A stretch of DNA of 64,000 bases from Halomonas sp. SpR8 (GTDB lineage Bacteria; Pseudomonadota; Gammaproteobacteria; Pseudomonadales; Halomonadaceae), in contig NZ_JAUAMC010000005.1 of the NCBI RefSeq assembly GCF_031010195.1, positions 186,001 to 250,000 of the forward strand. The letters run 5' to 3'. Of the stretch, positions 26,519 through 35,777 are shown in pieces; the stretch's first letter is position 1; every line of letters begins with the position of its first letter. Below the pieces are notes generated by a model, which worked only from the letters and a program-made list of their open reading frames with translations, was not told the DNA's origin and searched no databases. Position numbers and translations under genes: made by a program.

Positions 26519-26619
26519 CTTTAACACTCCAGTTGGGTAATAGCGCCCGAAGGCTCCCCGGTACCAGCGAAACAGCTGACTCGCCATTTCACACGAATTA
26601 AAACTTACCGCTTACCTAC

Positions 26620-26675
26620 TATTCACTACTAACTATTTGCTACTAACTATTTACTACTAACTATTTACTACTCAC
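26620..26675. repeat. Four-unit 14-bp tandem array behind nusG
   Basis: Four 14-bp units fill 26620-26675 (TATTCACTACTAAC, TATTTGCTACTAAC, TATTTACTACTAAC, TATTTACTACTCAC). On the minus strand the array reads as alternating heptamers such as TAGTAAA and TAGTTAG, starting 3 bp after the nusG stop codon. It occupies over a third of the nusG-rplK spacer. Confidence 0.9.
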
Positions 26676-26678
26676 CCG

Positions 26679-27212
26679 TTACTCTTTCTCAACCTGAGAA
26701 AACTCTAACTCAACAGGTGTAGAGCGCCCAAAAATCAGCACGCTGACGTGCAGGCGACTCTTTTCATAGTTAACTTCTTCAACAACGCCGTTGAAATCGG
26801 CAAACGGGCCGTCGACAACACGTACTGACTGACCCGGCTCAAACATCGTTTTGGGCCGCGGCTTATCGGTACCATCTTTGACACGCGCCAGAATAGCATC
26901 TGCTTCCCGCGAGGTAATGGCTGCCGGCTTCTCTTTCGTCCCACCAATAAAACCCATAACACGTGGCGTCTCATTGACAAGGTGCCATGTTTCATCAGCC
27001 ATTTCCATCTCGACTAACACGTAGCCAGGATAAAATTTACGCTCACTCTTGCGGCGCTTGCCGTCACGCATTTCAACGACTTCTTCTGTCGGCACCAGAA
27101 TCTCGCCGAAACGATCTTCCATACCATACATTTTCACACGCTCAATCAGTGAACGCATGACATGCTTTTCAAACCCAGAATAAGCGTGAACGACGTACCA
27201 ACGTTTGGACAT
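26679..27212 (-). CDS. nusG: Transcription termination/antitermination protein NusG
   Basis: NusG binds RNA polymerase, suppresses pausing, and couples to Rho or to S10. The open frame runs to 27443, but the family start [20 protein letters not shown] is at 27212, giving 177 residues. The NGN domain covers the N-terminal 110 or so residues and the C-terminal KOW domain follows ([20 protein letters not shown]). It starts 8 bp after secE. Confidence 0.99.
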   Translation of the reverse strand: MSKRWYVVHAYSGFEKHVMRSLIERVKMYGMEDRFGEILVPTEEVVEMRDGKRRKSERKFYPGYVLVEMEMADETWHLVNETPRVMGFIGGTKEKPAAITSREADAILARVKDGTDKPRPKTMFEPGQSVRVVDGPFADFNGVVEEVNYEKSRLHVSVLIFGRSTPVELEFSQVEKE

Positions 27213-27220
27213 GAAAACTC

Positions 27221-27604
27221 CTAACCAATGACGCCGGACATCGCCCAGCCAAGAAGAGTATCGATCAACCACAGCATCAACCCCACCACCATAACAGCCA
27301 CCAGCACAATGGCTGTGGTTTGAATGGTTTCGGCACGGGTCGGCCATACAACGCGCTGAATCTCTTTCTTGGCGCTTCTGGCAAGCTCTACTAAATCGCG
27401 ACCCTTGGTAGTGGTTAGCGCGATCAAACCTGCAATCGCACACAACACCACTACACCGAGCACGCGGTAGAGCAGGCCAATATCGGCGAAATAGGTATTA
27501 CCAACAACAGCAATGACAAGCAGCGCTACGACCGCCGCCCACTTGAGCCCGTCATGGCGCGTCTGTTGCACCTCGGCGCCATGTTTTACAGAACCAGGCT
27601 TCAT
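27221..27604 (-). CDS. secE: Protein translocase subunit SecE
   Basis: SecE clamps the two halves of SecY in the translocon. The start at 27604 ([20 protein letters not shown]) has a GAGGAG sequence 10 bp upstream; the longer frame would run into the tRNA-Trp gene. The 127-residue product has three hydrophobic segments (about residues 20-40, 43-62 and 95-118) as in E. coli, and the essential amphipathic stretch [19 protein letters not shown] before the last one. It lies 72 bp after tRNA-Trp. Confidence 0.97.
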   Translation of the reverse strand: MKPGSVKHGAEVQQTRHDGLKWAAVVALLVIAVVGNTYFADIGLLYRVLGVVVLCAIAGLIALTTTKGRDLVELARSAKKEIQRVVWPTRAETIQTTAIVLVAVMVVGLMLWLIDTLLGWAMSGVIG

Positions 27605-27676
27605 AAAAACGAGACTCCTCAGGGTACGGCGAACGATAAAAGAATTTGGAAAAAGACATACCAACCTGGGGAAGGC

Positions 27677-27752
<76 letters not shown>

Positions 27753-27777
27753 GTATCGTCGTACTGACTTTCTATTT

Positions 27778-27822
27778 TTGCTACTACTTTCTTTACTACT
27801 ACTTTCTTTGCTACCACTTTTG
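27778..27822. repeat. Three-unit 15-bp tandem array upstream of tRNA-Trp
   Basis: Three 15-bp units TTGCTACTACTTTCT, TTACTACTACTTTCT and TTGCTACCACTTTTG run from 27778 to 27822, starting 26 bp beyond the 5' end of tRNA-Trp on the minus strand. They lie where tufB is found in relatives. Confidence 0.8.
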
Positions 27823-27951
27823 CTTTTACTTCTGTCGACAAGCGTTTTCAATCGCCTATACAACAGCGGGCGCCATGGTAGCGAAGAAACCCACCCCTGG
27901 CAACCCCTTCTTTACGCCTAGGCATTGCAATCCTCACCTAAACGCAGAGAC

Positions 27952-27975
27952 AAAAAAAGCGAGCTTTGCTCGCTT
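27952..27975 (-). terminator. Intrinsic terminator of the tRNA Tyr-Gly-Thr operon
   Basis: On the minus strand the 8-bp stem AAGCGAGC/GCTCGCTT with a 3-nt loop is followed by a run of T, 12 bp after tRNA-Thr. It ends the Tyr-Gly-Thr transcript, so tRNA-Trp-secE-nusG probably has its own promoter in the 199 bp that follow; I did not find a convincing one. Confidence 0.85.
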
Positions 27976-27986
27976 GATCTGCAATA

Positions 27987-28062
27987 TGGAGCTCATGGAC
28001 GGAATTGAACCGTCGACCTCACCCTTACCAAGGGTGTGCTCTACCCCTGAGCTACATGAGCT
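27987..28062 (-). tRNA. tRNA-Thr (GGT)
   Basis: The 76-nt sequence begins AGCTCATGTAGCTCAGGGG and has the anticodon loop TTGGTAA (anticodon GGT), a TTCAATTCC T-loop and an encoded CCA end. Third gene of the tRNA operon; 12 bp after tRNA-Gly. Confidence 0.98.
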
Positions 28063-28074
28063 AAACACATCAAC

Positions 28075-28148
<74 letters not shown>

Positions 28149-28296
28149 AGAACCTGTCTTAGAATGACGATCCGCTGCGCGCCGCCTTATAACTTCAACT
28201 CACAAGAAACGATAAGTAGAAAAGCTATAAAGTGTAGACCATGCCCGCTACCGGCTTTTCATTCAGCAGCACCGACTCAATCGATGCTACTTAATT

Positions 28297-28380
<84 letters not shown>

Positions 28381-28394
28381 AACTGTGGCGGCAC

Positions 28395-28422
28395 ATTATG
28401 CCAGCCTTCAAAACAGTGTCAA
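28395..28422 (-). promoter_or_regulatory. Sigma-70 promoter of the tRNA operon
   Basis: Minus-strand TTGACA (28422-28417) and CATAAT (28400-28395) are 16 bp apart and followed by a GC-rich discriminator (GTGCCGCC), the signature of a strong promoter under stringent control. It would start transcription a few bases before tRNA-Tyr. Confidence 0.85.
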
Positions 28423-28499
28423 GCGAGATATTTACTTAATTTATCGTAGCTTGCGATGCTAGCGCATCAAATGACTGCCTTGGAACGCGCTGCATTCTG

Positions 28500-29339
28500 T
28501 CAAAGCAGCATAGAGAAAGCAAGTCCTGCACGAATCTTTTCTAGCGCCACAGGCTCAGGCACCCGCGGCGCGCCCGACATTTTGCCCGCTCGCTCGGCGA
28601 GGGTCATCGGAAAGCACGCCTCCAAGCCACCGTAAACCATATCGGGCCATACCGCATGGGGAACCTGCACCCCCCTCGAGACAACCCGCGCATCGCCCCC
28701 GGTTAACAGCATCGGCAGCGCCACGCCCTCTTGGTCACATACTTCACTATAGATGCGATTAATGGCACTGACGGCCGCCATGTAGATACCGTGATTGACA
28801 GCATCAACGGTACGCCGACCAGGCTCCAAAAGCTCATCGGCTTCACTTTCAGGATCGATGGCCACATTGCGGGTGCCGAGCTTCAAGCTCTCTTTCATCA
28901 AGCGCAGGCCGGGAACAATAAAGCCACCCAGGTGGCTACCCCCCGGCAACACAAAGTCGATGGTAATCGCGCTGCCGCAATCCACCGCGCAGCAACCGCC
29001 CGCCAATTGATAGCCCGCCAGCGCCCCCATCCAGCGATCAACACCTAAACGCCCCGGCTCTTCGTAGCCGTTAACGACGCCTAGGGCCTCCTGGGTAGAG
29101 CGCGCCACGTACACATGACGCACCCGACGACGCAACAAGGCGACCGTCTCTTCCAGTACGGCCGCCCTGGCGACGCTGGATATACGCACCGCCTCAACCA
29201 CATCAAGATCGGGAATATCGGCCCCGGGACGCCACTCCTCCCGGGTCCACACCGCTCCACGGGAACGTATCTCGCTACTTTCGGCGTCCTTGAGCCGCCA
29301 CTTAGACAGGGTGTTGCCGATATCAAGATCCAGAATCAT
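28500..29339 (-). CDS. coaX: Type III pantothenate kinase
   Basis: CoaX phosphorylates pantothenate, the first step of coenzyme A synthesis. The 279-residue product has the ASKHA-fold P-loop LDIGNTLSKWRL at the N-terminus, the GVDRWMGALAGYQ segment, the VDCGSAITIDFV motif and GGFIVPGLRLMKESL. It overlaps birA by 4 bp, so the two vitamin-cofactor genes are coupled. The same pair precedes the tRNA cluster in Pseudomonas. Confidence 0.96.
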   Translation of the reverse strand: MILDLDIGNTLSKWRLKDAESSEIRSRGAVWTREEWRPGADIPDLDVVEAVRISSVARAAVLEETVALLRRRVRHVYVARSTQEALGVVNGYEEPGRLGVDRWMGALAGYQLAGGCCAVDCGSAITIDFVLPGGSHLGGFIVPGLRLMKESLKLGTRNVAIDPESEADELLEPGRRTVDAVNHGIYMAAVSAINRIYSEVCDQEGVALPMLLTGGDARVVSRGVQVPHAVWPDMVYGGLEACFPMTLAERAGKMSGAPRVPEPVALEKIRAGLAFSMLL

Positions 29340-30331
29340 AAACGCCTGCGTACGCTAATCTCACCGCCAGCTAGGCGTCGCGAGTGACCATTTTCGGCAA
29401 CCCACAGGTTGCCACTCTCATCCACATCCCCCGCGACGGCATCGCTGGTCTGCTGCCCCTGGATCACCCGAATAGGCAGCCCAGCATAGGCGTGACGTTG
29501 ATTCCAAGCATCACGCCAAGCGCTAAAGCCATCCTGCTCAAAATTAGCCAGCATAGCCAATAGCCCTGCCACCTCCTCCGAGGCTAACTGGTTGCGTGAG
29601 ACATTGGGCAGCCGCTCGAAAAGCGCTGCCACAGGCTGGTCGATGGCGGCTCGCTGCGCCTCGGGCAGCCAGAGATTCATGCCAATGCCGATGACTACCT
29701 CACAGGGGCCTGCCGCGTCCCCGGTGACTTCAATAAGAATGCCGGCCAGCTTGCCTAGCTCATCACCCGGCCGATCCCCCTGCTCAGAGAGCAGGATATC
29801 GTTAGGCCACTTAAGCTTAGGCATCACACCATGCTTTTCGAGCACCTGGGCAACGACAACGCCCGCCGCCAAACTCAAGCCTTCCAACACCGCGATACCC
29901 GACTCAAAGCGCCAGCCCACCGAGAGCATGAGGCTTTGCCCCCAGGGTGTCGACCAGACACGACCACGCCGTCCACGCCCCGCCGTCTGCAGCTCAACCA
30001 GGCACACTTCGCCATGCCCCGCACCCTGCTCAAAGCGTTGACGCAGATATTCGTTACTGGAGGGTAACTGATCTTCAACGAATAGCCGGGCAAGGTGATG
30101 ACGCGCCGAGGCGGGCAACCGCTCGACGATCTTGGCCCCTTCCAGCGGCTCCAGCCGCCGCGCCAATCGGTAGCCACGCCCTTTTACGGCGACCAGCTCG
30201 ACCCCGAGCGCTTCTAGTTTTTTTAACTGCTTCCACACCGCAGCACGAGAAATACCCAGCGTTTCACCTAGCTGCTCGCCAGAGTGAACCTCGCCATCGC
30301 TTAACAAACGCATCAGGTTGCCGATGGTCAT
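29336..30331 (-). CDS. birA: Bifunctional biotin-[acetyl-CoA-carboxylase] ligase / biotin operon repressor
   Basis: BirA activates biotin with ATP and transfers it to the carboxyl carrier protein. The 331-residue product has an N-terminal winged-helix domain (residues about 1-62, GETLGISRAAVWKQLKKLEA), so it is the DNA-binding form. The ligase domain has GRGRRGRVWSTPWG and KWPNDILL, the biotinyl-AMP and lysine-contact regions. The C-terminal SH3-like domain follows. It overlaps coaX by 4 bp. Confidence 0.97.
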   Translation of the reverse strand: MTIGNLMRLLSDGEVHSGEQLGETLGISRAAVWKQLKKLEALGVELVAVKGRGYRLARRLEPLEGAKIVERLPASARHHLARLFVEDQLPSSNEYLRQRFEQGAGHGEVCLVELQTAGRGRRGRVWSTPWGQSLMLSVGWRFESGIAVLEGLSLAAGVVVAQVLEKHGVMPKLKWPNDILLSEQGDRPGDELGKLAGILIEVTGDAAGPCEVVIGIGMNLWLPEAQRAAIDQPVAALFERLPNVSRNQLASEEVAGLLAMLANFEQDGFSAWRDAWNQRHAYAGLPIRVIQGQQTSDAVAGDVDESGNLWVAENGHSRRLAGGEISVRRRL

Positions 30332-30353
30332 GCTCCTGCCCCAATGGGAAAAG

Positions 30354-30460
30354 GGCTATTCTAGCGGATGGGGGAGCGCTCGGAAAACTTTCCTGGGGGC
30401 GACTAAGGTCGATATACGCGCCAGTAATATCAGCGACGCCTTTGACATGCTAGAATAGCC
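30354..30460. promoter_or_regulatory. Divergent birA/typA promoter region with mirrored -10 boxes
   Basis: The 234-bp birA-typA intergenic region carries the 12-mer GCTAGAATAGCC twice as an inverted pair, at 30449-30460 pointing toward typA and at 30354-30365 pointing toward birA. Each contains TAGAAT, a fair -10 element, at a plausible distance from its gene. No good -35 element is seen for either. The two copies are separated by 83 bp. Confidence 0.4.
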
Positions 30461-30565
30461 GTTGGACGCAAGCCCTGAGCCAAGATGGTCGGCAATTGCC
30501 AGCCCTTGCGACCCGCATTTTCCGACCCGTGGACAAACGGGTGTTCACAAGAGTTCTCTCTCAGC

Positions 30566-32416
30566 ATGCAAAACCAGCAAAACTCCAGCGCGGTTAATAA
30601 CCTGCGCAACGTAGCGATCATTGCCCACGTTGACCATGGTAAAACCACACTGGTCGACAAACTCCTGAGCCAGTCCGGCACCCTTGACCGTAAAGCAGAA
30701 GGTCAAGAGCGCATCATGGACTCAAACGACCAGGAGAAAGAGCGTGGCATTACCATTTTGGCCAAGAATACGGCCATTCAATGGCAAGACAGCCAAGGTA
30801 ACGGCTACCACATCAACATCGTGGATACGCCTGGGCACGCCGATTTCGGCGGTGAAGTTGAGCGCGTCATGTCGATGGTCGACTCGGTACTACTGTTAGT
30901 AGATGCCGTTGATGGCCCGATGCCGCAAACTCGCTTCGTGACTCAAAAAGCCTTCGCCCAGGGTCTAAAGCCGATTGTGGTCGTCAACAAAATTGACCGT
31001 CCCGGCGCACGCCCTGACTGGGTTATCGACCAGATTTTTGATCTGTTCGACAACCTGGGCGCGTCTGATGAACAGCTCGATTTCCCGATCATCTACTGCT
31101 CTGCCCTAAACGGCATTGCCGGTATGGATCCAGAAGAGCTGGCAGATAACATGGATCCCATGTTCCAGGCCATCGTCGATATCGTTGACCCGCCCCAGGT
31201 TGAGCTCAACGGCCCCTTCCAGATGCAGATCTCCGCACTGGACTACAACAGCTACGTCGGGGTTATCGGCCTGGGTCGCATCAAGCGCGGCGCGGTGAAA
31301 CCGAACCAGCAAGTATCGATCATCGGCGTTGACGGCAATGTGCGTAAGGGCAAAATCGGCCAGGTCATGACCCATATGGGTCTTGAGCGCGTGCAGACCA
31401 CCGAAGCCACCGCGGGCGATATCGTCTGTGTCACCGGCATCGACGATCTGGCGATTTCCGATACGTTATGCGACCCGGTCAAGGTCGAAGCATTGCCGCC
31501 TCTGTCCGTTGACGAACCGACTGTTTCAATGACCTTCCAGGTCAACGATTCGCCGTTCGCCGGTAAAGATGGCAAGTTTGTGACCAGCCGTAATATCAAG
31601 GACCGCCTTGATCAAGAGCTGATTCACAACGTGGCACTGCGCGTTGAACAGGGTGAAACCCCCGAGAAGTTCAAGGTGTCTGGCCGTGGCGAACTGCACC
31701 TCTCGGTGCTGATCGAGACCATGCGTCGTGAAGGCTTTGAGCTAGCCGTAGGTCGTCCGGAAGTTATCATCAAAGAGATCGACGGTGAGAAGCAGGAGCC
31801 CTACGAAGAAGTCATCATCGACTGTGAAGAGCAGCACCAGGGCTCGATCATGGAAGAGCTGGGCTACCGTAAAGGCGAGATGACTAACATGCTGCCGGAC
31901 GGTAAAGGCCGGGTTCGCCTGGACTTCATCATTCCTGCCCGTGGCTTGATCGGTTTCCGTGGTCAGTTTTTGACCCTGACTTCTGGCACCGGCATCCTGA
32001 CAAGCCGTTTTGATCACTACGGCCCGCTGAAGCCTGACGCCTCCATTGAGCGTCGCAACGGCGTACTGGTTTCAATGGTTGACGGTAAAGCCCTTGCCTA
32101 TGCGCTGTATGCGCTGCAAGAGCGCGGCAAGCTGATTATCGATCACGCCACGGAAGTTTACGAAGGCATGCTGATCGGTATCAACAACCGCGCCAATGAC
32201 ATGGTGGTTAACCCCACTAAAGGCAAGAAGCTCGACAACATGCGCTCCACCGGTAACGATGAGAACATCGTCTTAACCCCGCCGATTAAGTTCTCTCTGG
32301 AGCAGGCCATCGAGTTCCTCGACTCTGACGAGCTCGTCGAAGTGACGCCAGCGCATATCCGTCTGCGCAAAAAGCTGCTGAAAGAGACCGAGCGTAAGCG
32401 TTTCAGCAAGAAGTAA
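30566..32416 (+). CDS. typA: Translational GTPase TypA/BipA
   Basis: TypA is a ribosome-associated GTPase needed for 50S assembly and growth in the cold or under stress. I place the start at the ATG at 30566 ([20 protein letters not shown]), because the frame further upstream does not match the family. The 616-residue product has the G1 loop AHVDHGKTT (residues 20-28), [25 protein letters not shown] and [10 protein letters not shown], then the EF-G-like domains and the BipA-specific C-terminus. A terminator follows immediately. Confidence 0.98.
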   Translation: MQNQQNSSAVNNLRNVAIIAHVDHGKTTLVDKLLSQSGTLDRKAEGQERIMDSNDQEKERGITILAKNTAIQWQDSQGNGYHINIVDTPGHADFGGEVERVMSMVDSVLLLVDAVDGPMPQTRFVTQKAFAQGLKPIVVVNKIDRPGARPDWVIDQIFDLFDNLGASDEQLDFPIIYCSALNGIAGMDPEELADNMDPMFQAIVDIVDPPQVELNGPFQMQISALDYNSYVGVIGLGRIKRGAVKPNQQVSIIGVDGNVRKGKIGQVMTHMGLERVQTTEATAGDIVCVTGIDDLAISDTLCDPVKVEALPPLSVDEPTVSMTFQVNDSPFAGKDGKFVTSRNIKDRLDQELIHNVALRVEQGETPEKFKVSGRGELHLSVLIETMRREGFELAVGRPEVIIKEIDGEKQEPYEEVIIDCEEQHQGSIMEELGYRKGEMTNMLPDGKGRVRLDFIIPARGLIGFRGQFLTLTSGTGILTSRFDHYGPLKPDASIERRNGVLVSMVDGKALAYALYALQERGKLIIDHATEVYEGMLIGINNRANDMVVNPTKGKKLDNMRSTGNDENIVLTPPIKFSLEQAIEFLDSDELVEVTPAHIRLRKKLLKETERKRFSKK

Positions 32417-32441
32417 ACCGCTCCAAGCAGTTAGCTGTCTG

Positions 32442-32466
32442 AAAACCCGCGCAAGCGGGTTTTTTT
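32442..32466 (+). terminator. Intrinsic terminator after typA
   Basis: AAAACCCGC, a GCAA loop, and GCGGGTTTT form a 9-bp stem followed by further T residues, 25 bp after the typA stop codon. Confidence 0.9.
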
Positions 32467-32700
32467 ATGCCCTCCCGCTTCTGCGCTAACAGCAGCCTTC
32501 TGCGTTCATCCCTCTGCCATGATCTTTGCCAAGATAGCTCCCTAAACGCAGCCTAAACGCTAATACGCTGGAAAGGAGTCGCGTTCTATCGCACAGTAAC
32601 GCTAACTTCAGCGCGTCCAGAGCACGCTGACATCGCTATATTCATACAGGTGTTTGGATACCACCCCCATTCTGACACCCCAATACGGGCACTCTTACCC

Positions 32701-34146
32701 ATGAGCGGTCATAACGTATGGACGCATAAAGGCACTTTTCTTCTCGCTGCGGTTGGCTCAGCCGTTGGTCTGGGTAACCTTTGGCGCTTCCCCTACCTCA
32801 CCGGTGAAAACGGCGGCGGTGCCTTTATACTGGTCTACGCACTGACGATCTTTGCCGTCGGCATCCCGATCCTGATTGCCGAGATCATGCTGGGGCGCAC
32901 CAGTCGCCAGAGCCCGATTATGGGTATGCGCCACCTGACCAAAACCCATGGCACCTCACGGGCTTGGGAAACCATCGGCTGGCTGGGCGCCGCCTCGGCG
33001 TTTTTGATTTTAAGCTTCTACTCGGTGATCGCCGGCTGGGCGATTCACTACACCTGGCTAATGCTGACCGGCTCGCTGGTGGGCGCCGATGCACAGACCA
33101 TTAGCACCGGCTTTGACGCTCTGCTGGCATCCCCCGCTCTGATGACGCTCTATCACACCCTTTTCATTGCCGCGTCCGCGCTAATAGTCGGCATGGGTAT
33201 TCACAAAGGCATCGAGTCGGGCCTGCGCATTATGATGCCCGCGCTGTTTGTGATCCTGCTGGTGGTGCTGGCCTACGGCGTGATGAATGGCGATATAGGC
33301 GCCGCCGCCAGCTTCCTGTTTACCTTTAATATCGCCGACCTCAGCCTCGAAGGCTGGCTGCAGGCCATGGGCCAGTCATTCTTTACCCTTAGTCTGGGCA
33401 TGGGGGCCATCATGGCTTACGGCGCCTATATGCCCAGCGATGTGTCGCTGACCCGCACGGCCTTTGCTGTGGCCATTGTCGATACCGCCGTTGCCATGGT
33501 GGCGGGGCTGGCCATTTTTGCACTGGTGTTTGGAGCGGGGTTGGAAACCGGGCAAGGGCCTGGGTTGATGTTTGTCACCCTGCCGCTGGCATTTGCCGAG
33601 ATGCCGTTTGGCGCTTTGGTCGGCGGCGTGTTCTTTATCCTGGTGCTCGGCGCCGCAATCAGTTCCTCCATTTCGCTAATCGAGCCCGTTGCTGCTTACC
33701 TAGTGGAACGCTTTGATATGACCCGGCCACAGGCGGTCATGTTGATGGTCGTCGCTGCCTGGGCGATGGGCTTACTCACCGTGGTTAGCTTTAACATCTG
33801 GGCGGAGGGAACGATTTTCCACACCCTATTTGGACGCAGCGCCTTTGACTTTATCGAGCTCCTGACCAATATCTTTATGCCGGTGGGCGGCCTACTGATC
33901 GCCCTATTCGCAGGCTGGGCATTGACCCAGAACGAAGCGATGAAAGAGCTAGGCACTAACATCACCTGGTTTAAATTCTGGCGTTTTCTAGTACGCTTTG
34001 TGGCCCCCGCCGCCGTGGCCTTTGTATTTTTACGCACCATTCCGCTGGTAGAGGGCTACCTTATTCCCACCCTCGGCGCACTGCTCATTATCGGTGCCTT
34101 TGCCGCCAGCCAACGGTGGCTAAAAAAACCGCGACAAACAACTTAA
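32701..34146 (+). CDS. Neurotransmitter:sodium symporter (NSS/SNF) family transporter
   Basis: This is a LeuT-fold Na+-coupled amino-acid transporter of the inner membrane. The start is the ATG at 32701 (MSGHNVWTHKGTFLLAAVGS), since the longer frame has no family match. The 481-residue product contains the NSS signature AVGLGNLWRFPYLTGENGGG in helix 1, with the unwound segment that binds Na+ and substrate, and about eleven to twelve hydrophobic segments. Substrate cannot be told from sequence; a tyrosine, tryptophan or branched-chain amino acid is possible. It lies upstream of an amino-acid type ABC importer. Confidence 0.93.
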   Translation: MSGHNVWTHKGTFLLAAVGSAVGLGNLWRFPYLTGENGGGAFILVYALTIFAVGIPILIAEIMLGRTSRQSPIMGMRHLTKTHGTSRAWETIGWLGAASAFLILSFYSVIAGWAIHYTWLMLTGSLVGADAQTISTGFDALLASPALMTLYHTLFIAASALIVGMGIHKGIESGLRIMMPALFVILLVVLAYGVMNGDIGAAASFLFTFNIADLSLEGWLQAMGQSFFTLSLGMGAIMAYGAYMPSDVSLTRTAFAVAIVDTAVAMVAGLAIFALVFGAGLETGQGPGLMFVTLPLAFAEMPFGALVGGVFFILVLGAAISSSISLIEPVAAYLVERFDMTRPQAVMLMVVAAWAMGLLTVVSFNIWAEGTIFHTLFGRSAFDFIELLTNIFMPVGGLLIALFAGWALTQNEAMKELGTNITWFKFWRFLVRFVAPAAVAFVFLRTIPLVEGYLIPTLGALLIIGAFAASQRWLKKPRQTT

Positions 34147-34157
34147 TAAATAGTGCG

Positions 34158-34178
34158 CAGGCGGCTTTTAGCCGCCTG
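34158..34178. other. Hairpin between the NSS gene and livG
   Basis: CAGGCGGC, a TTTTA loop and GCCGCCTG form a perfect 8-bp stem in the 49-bp gap. Neither strand has a following T-run, so it is more likely a stability or spacing element than a strong terminator; NSS and livG may be co-transcribed. Confidence 0.5.
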
Positions 34179-34195
34179 TATCGCGTGGAGACACC

Positions 34196-34966
34196 ATGAC
34201 CCCTCTTATTGATGTACAGCGAATCAACAAAGCGTTCGGCGGCCTAAAGGTGATTAACGACTGCTCCATACAGGTGGAGAAGGGCTCCATTACCGGCATG
34301 ATTGGCCCTAACGGCGCGGGTAAGTCCACTCTATTTAATCTGATTGCCGGTGCTTTAGCCCCGGATAGCGGTCGCGTGCTACTCGACGGTGAAGACATCA
34401 CCTCGCTCAGCGCCGACCAGCGCTTTCATCGCGGGTTACTGCGCACCTTTCAGATCGCCCACGAGTTCAGCCAGATGAGCGCGTTGGAAAATCTGATGAT
34501 GGTGCCGCCCAAGCAAGCCGGTGAAGACCTTTTCAGCGCCTGGTTAAAGCCCGGCAAGGTGCACCGGGAAGAGGCCGAGGTACGCCGCCGCGCCCTGGAG
34601 GTGATCGACTTTGTCGGCCTGCACCATGTGCGCAACGAGCTGGCAGGCAATTTGTCTGGGGGGCAAAAGAAACTACTGGAACTTGGCCGCACCATGATGA
34701 CCGACGCCAAGGTAGTGCTTCTTGATGAGATCGCCGCCGGGGTTAACCGCACTCTACTGGGCGACTTGATCGGCAATATTGAGCGCCTCAACCGCGAGAT
34801 GGGCTACACCTTCCTGGTCATTGAGCACGATATGGAGATGATTGCCCGTCTGTGCGACCCGGTGATCGTACTGGCCCAAGGCAGCGTCATGGTCGAGGGC
34901 CATATTGACGAGATTCAGAACAATCCTGAGGTCATTGAGGCCTACTTTGGTAACGATGCTGCTTAA
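34196..34966 (+). CDS. livG: Branched-chain amino-acid type ABC transporter, ATP-binding protein (LivG family)
   Basis: One of two ATPases of a LIV/HAAT-type importer. The 256-residue product has Walker A GPNGAGKST (residues 37-45), the signature LSGGQKKLLELGRTM, Walker B VVLLDE, and the LivG-type C-terminal extension ending in EAYFGNDAA. After the catalytic glutamate it reads IAAGVN instead of the more common PAAGLN. It is followed by livF after 75 bp. Substrate is not defined: LivG homologues also serve urea, amide and aromatic acid importers. Confidence 0.9.
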   Translation: MTPLIDVQRINKAFGGLKVINDCSIQVEKGSITGMIGPNGAGKSTLFNLIAGALAPDSGRVLLDGEDITSLSADQRFHRGLLRTFQIAHEFSQMSALENLMMVPPKQAGEDLFSAWLKPGKVHREEAEVRRRALEVIDFVGLHHVRNELAGNLSGGQKKLLELGRTMMTDAKVVLLDEIAAGVNRTLLGDLIGNIERLNREMGYTFLVIEHDMEMIARLCDPVIVLAQGSVMVEGHIDEIQNNPEVIEAYFGNDAA

Positions 34967-35041
34967 GCGCGACATTTTCTCCCATTAGCCAATTACTATA
35001 ATGATATCGCTGTAAAGCGACCTTGCTGAGACTCTTTGCTT

Positions 35042-35761
35042 ATGTCATCAACCACCAGGCCATTAATCGAGGCACGGGATGTGCACGGCGGCTATGGCGG
35101 CATGAATATCCTTAACGGGGTAAACATGACGCTGGAAGCCGACGAGGTCGGGGTTATCGTCGGCCCTAACGGGGCGGGCAAATCCACCATGTTGAAAGCA
35201 ATCTTCGGCCTGCTGCACGTCAATCAGGGCGACATACTGCTTAACGGCCAGCCGATCCAAAACTTGCCGCCTAACCAGCTGGTGCAGCGCGGCATGGGCT
35301 TTGTCCCCCAGGAAAAGAACGTTTTTCCCAGCCTTTCAGTGCAAGAGAACCTGGAGATGGGCGCGTTTTTAAAGCCGCAGAACGTTAAGCGCATGCTCAC
35401 TCAGGTATATGAGTTTTTTCCACCGCTGTATGAGAAGCGCCGCCAGCCAGCGGGTGAGCTTTCCGGTGGACAGCGCCAGATGGTCGCCATGGGGCGCGCC
35501 TTGATGGCCGAGCCAAGCCTGCTACTGCTTGATGAGCCCACTGCGGGGCTTTCTCCGCTGTACATGAATGAAATCTTTGACCGCGTCAAACAGATCAACG
35601 CCGCTGGCGTGGGTATTTTGATGGTGGAACAGAACGCCAAGCAGGCGCTAGCGATCGCCGATAAAGGCTTTGTACTGGCCGCTGGCCAAAACCGCTTTAC
35701 CGACACCGGGGCGGCATTACTTGCCGACCCCGATGTCGCCAAAAGCTTTTTGGGCGGCTAG
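35042..35761 (+). CDS. livF: Branched-chain amino-acid type ABC transporter, ATP-binding protein (LivF family)
   Basis: Second ATPase of the importer. I use the ATG at 35042 (MSSTTRPLIEARDVHGGYGG); an in-frame TTG lies two codons earlier and the Shine-Dalgarno match is weak. The 239-residue product has Walker A GPNGAGKST (41-49), the LivF-typical FVPQEKNVFPSLSVQENLEMG after the Q-loop, signature LSGGQRQMVAMGRALM, and Walker B LLLLDEPTAGLSP. It overlaps nothing and precedes livH by 16 bp. Confidence 0.92.
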   Translation: MSSTTRPLIEARDVHGGYGGMNILNGVNMTLEADEVGVIVGPNGAGKSTMLKAIFGLLHVNQGDILLNGQPIQNLPPNQLVQRGMGFVPQEKNVFPSLSVQENLEMGAFLKPQNVKRMLTQVYEFFPPLYEKRRQPAGELSGGQRQMVAMGRALMAEPSLLLLDEPTAGLSPLYMNEIFDRVKQINAAGVGILMVEQNAKQALAIADKGFVLAAGQNRFTDTGAALLADPDVAKSFLGG

Positions 35762-35777
35762 CCCCAGGGAGATAGAC

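Noticed and set aside
26519..26587. N-terminal extension of L11 (and similar ones upstream of nusG, secE, typA and glcB)
   Set aside because: The extra codons do not match the protein families, and better starts with Shine-Dalgarno sequences lie downstream.
27753..27951. Promoter for tRNA-Trp-secE
   Set aside because: Only a weak TTGAAA-17-TAAAAG pair could be read; not good enough to list.
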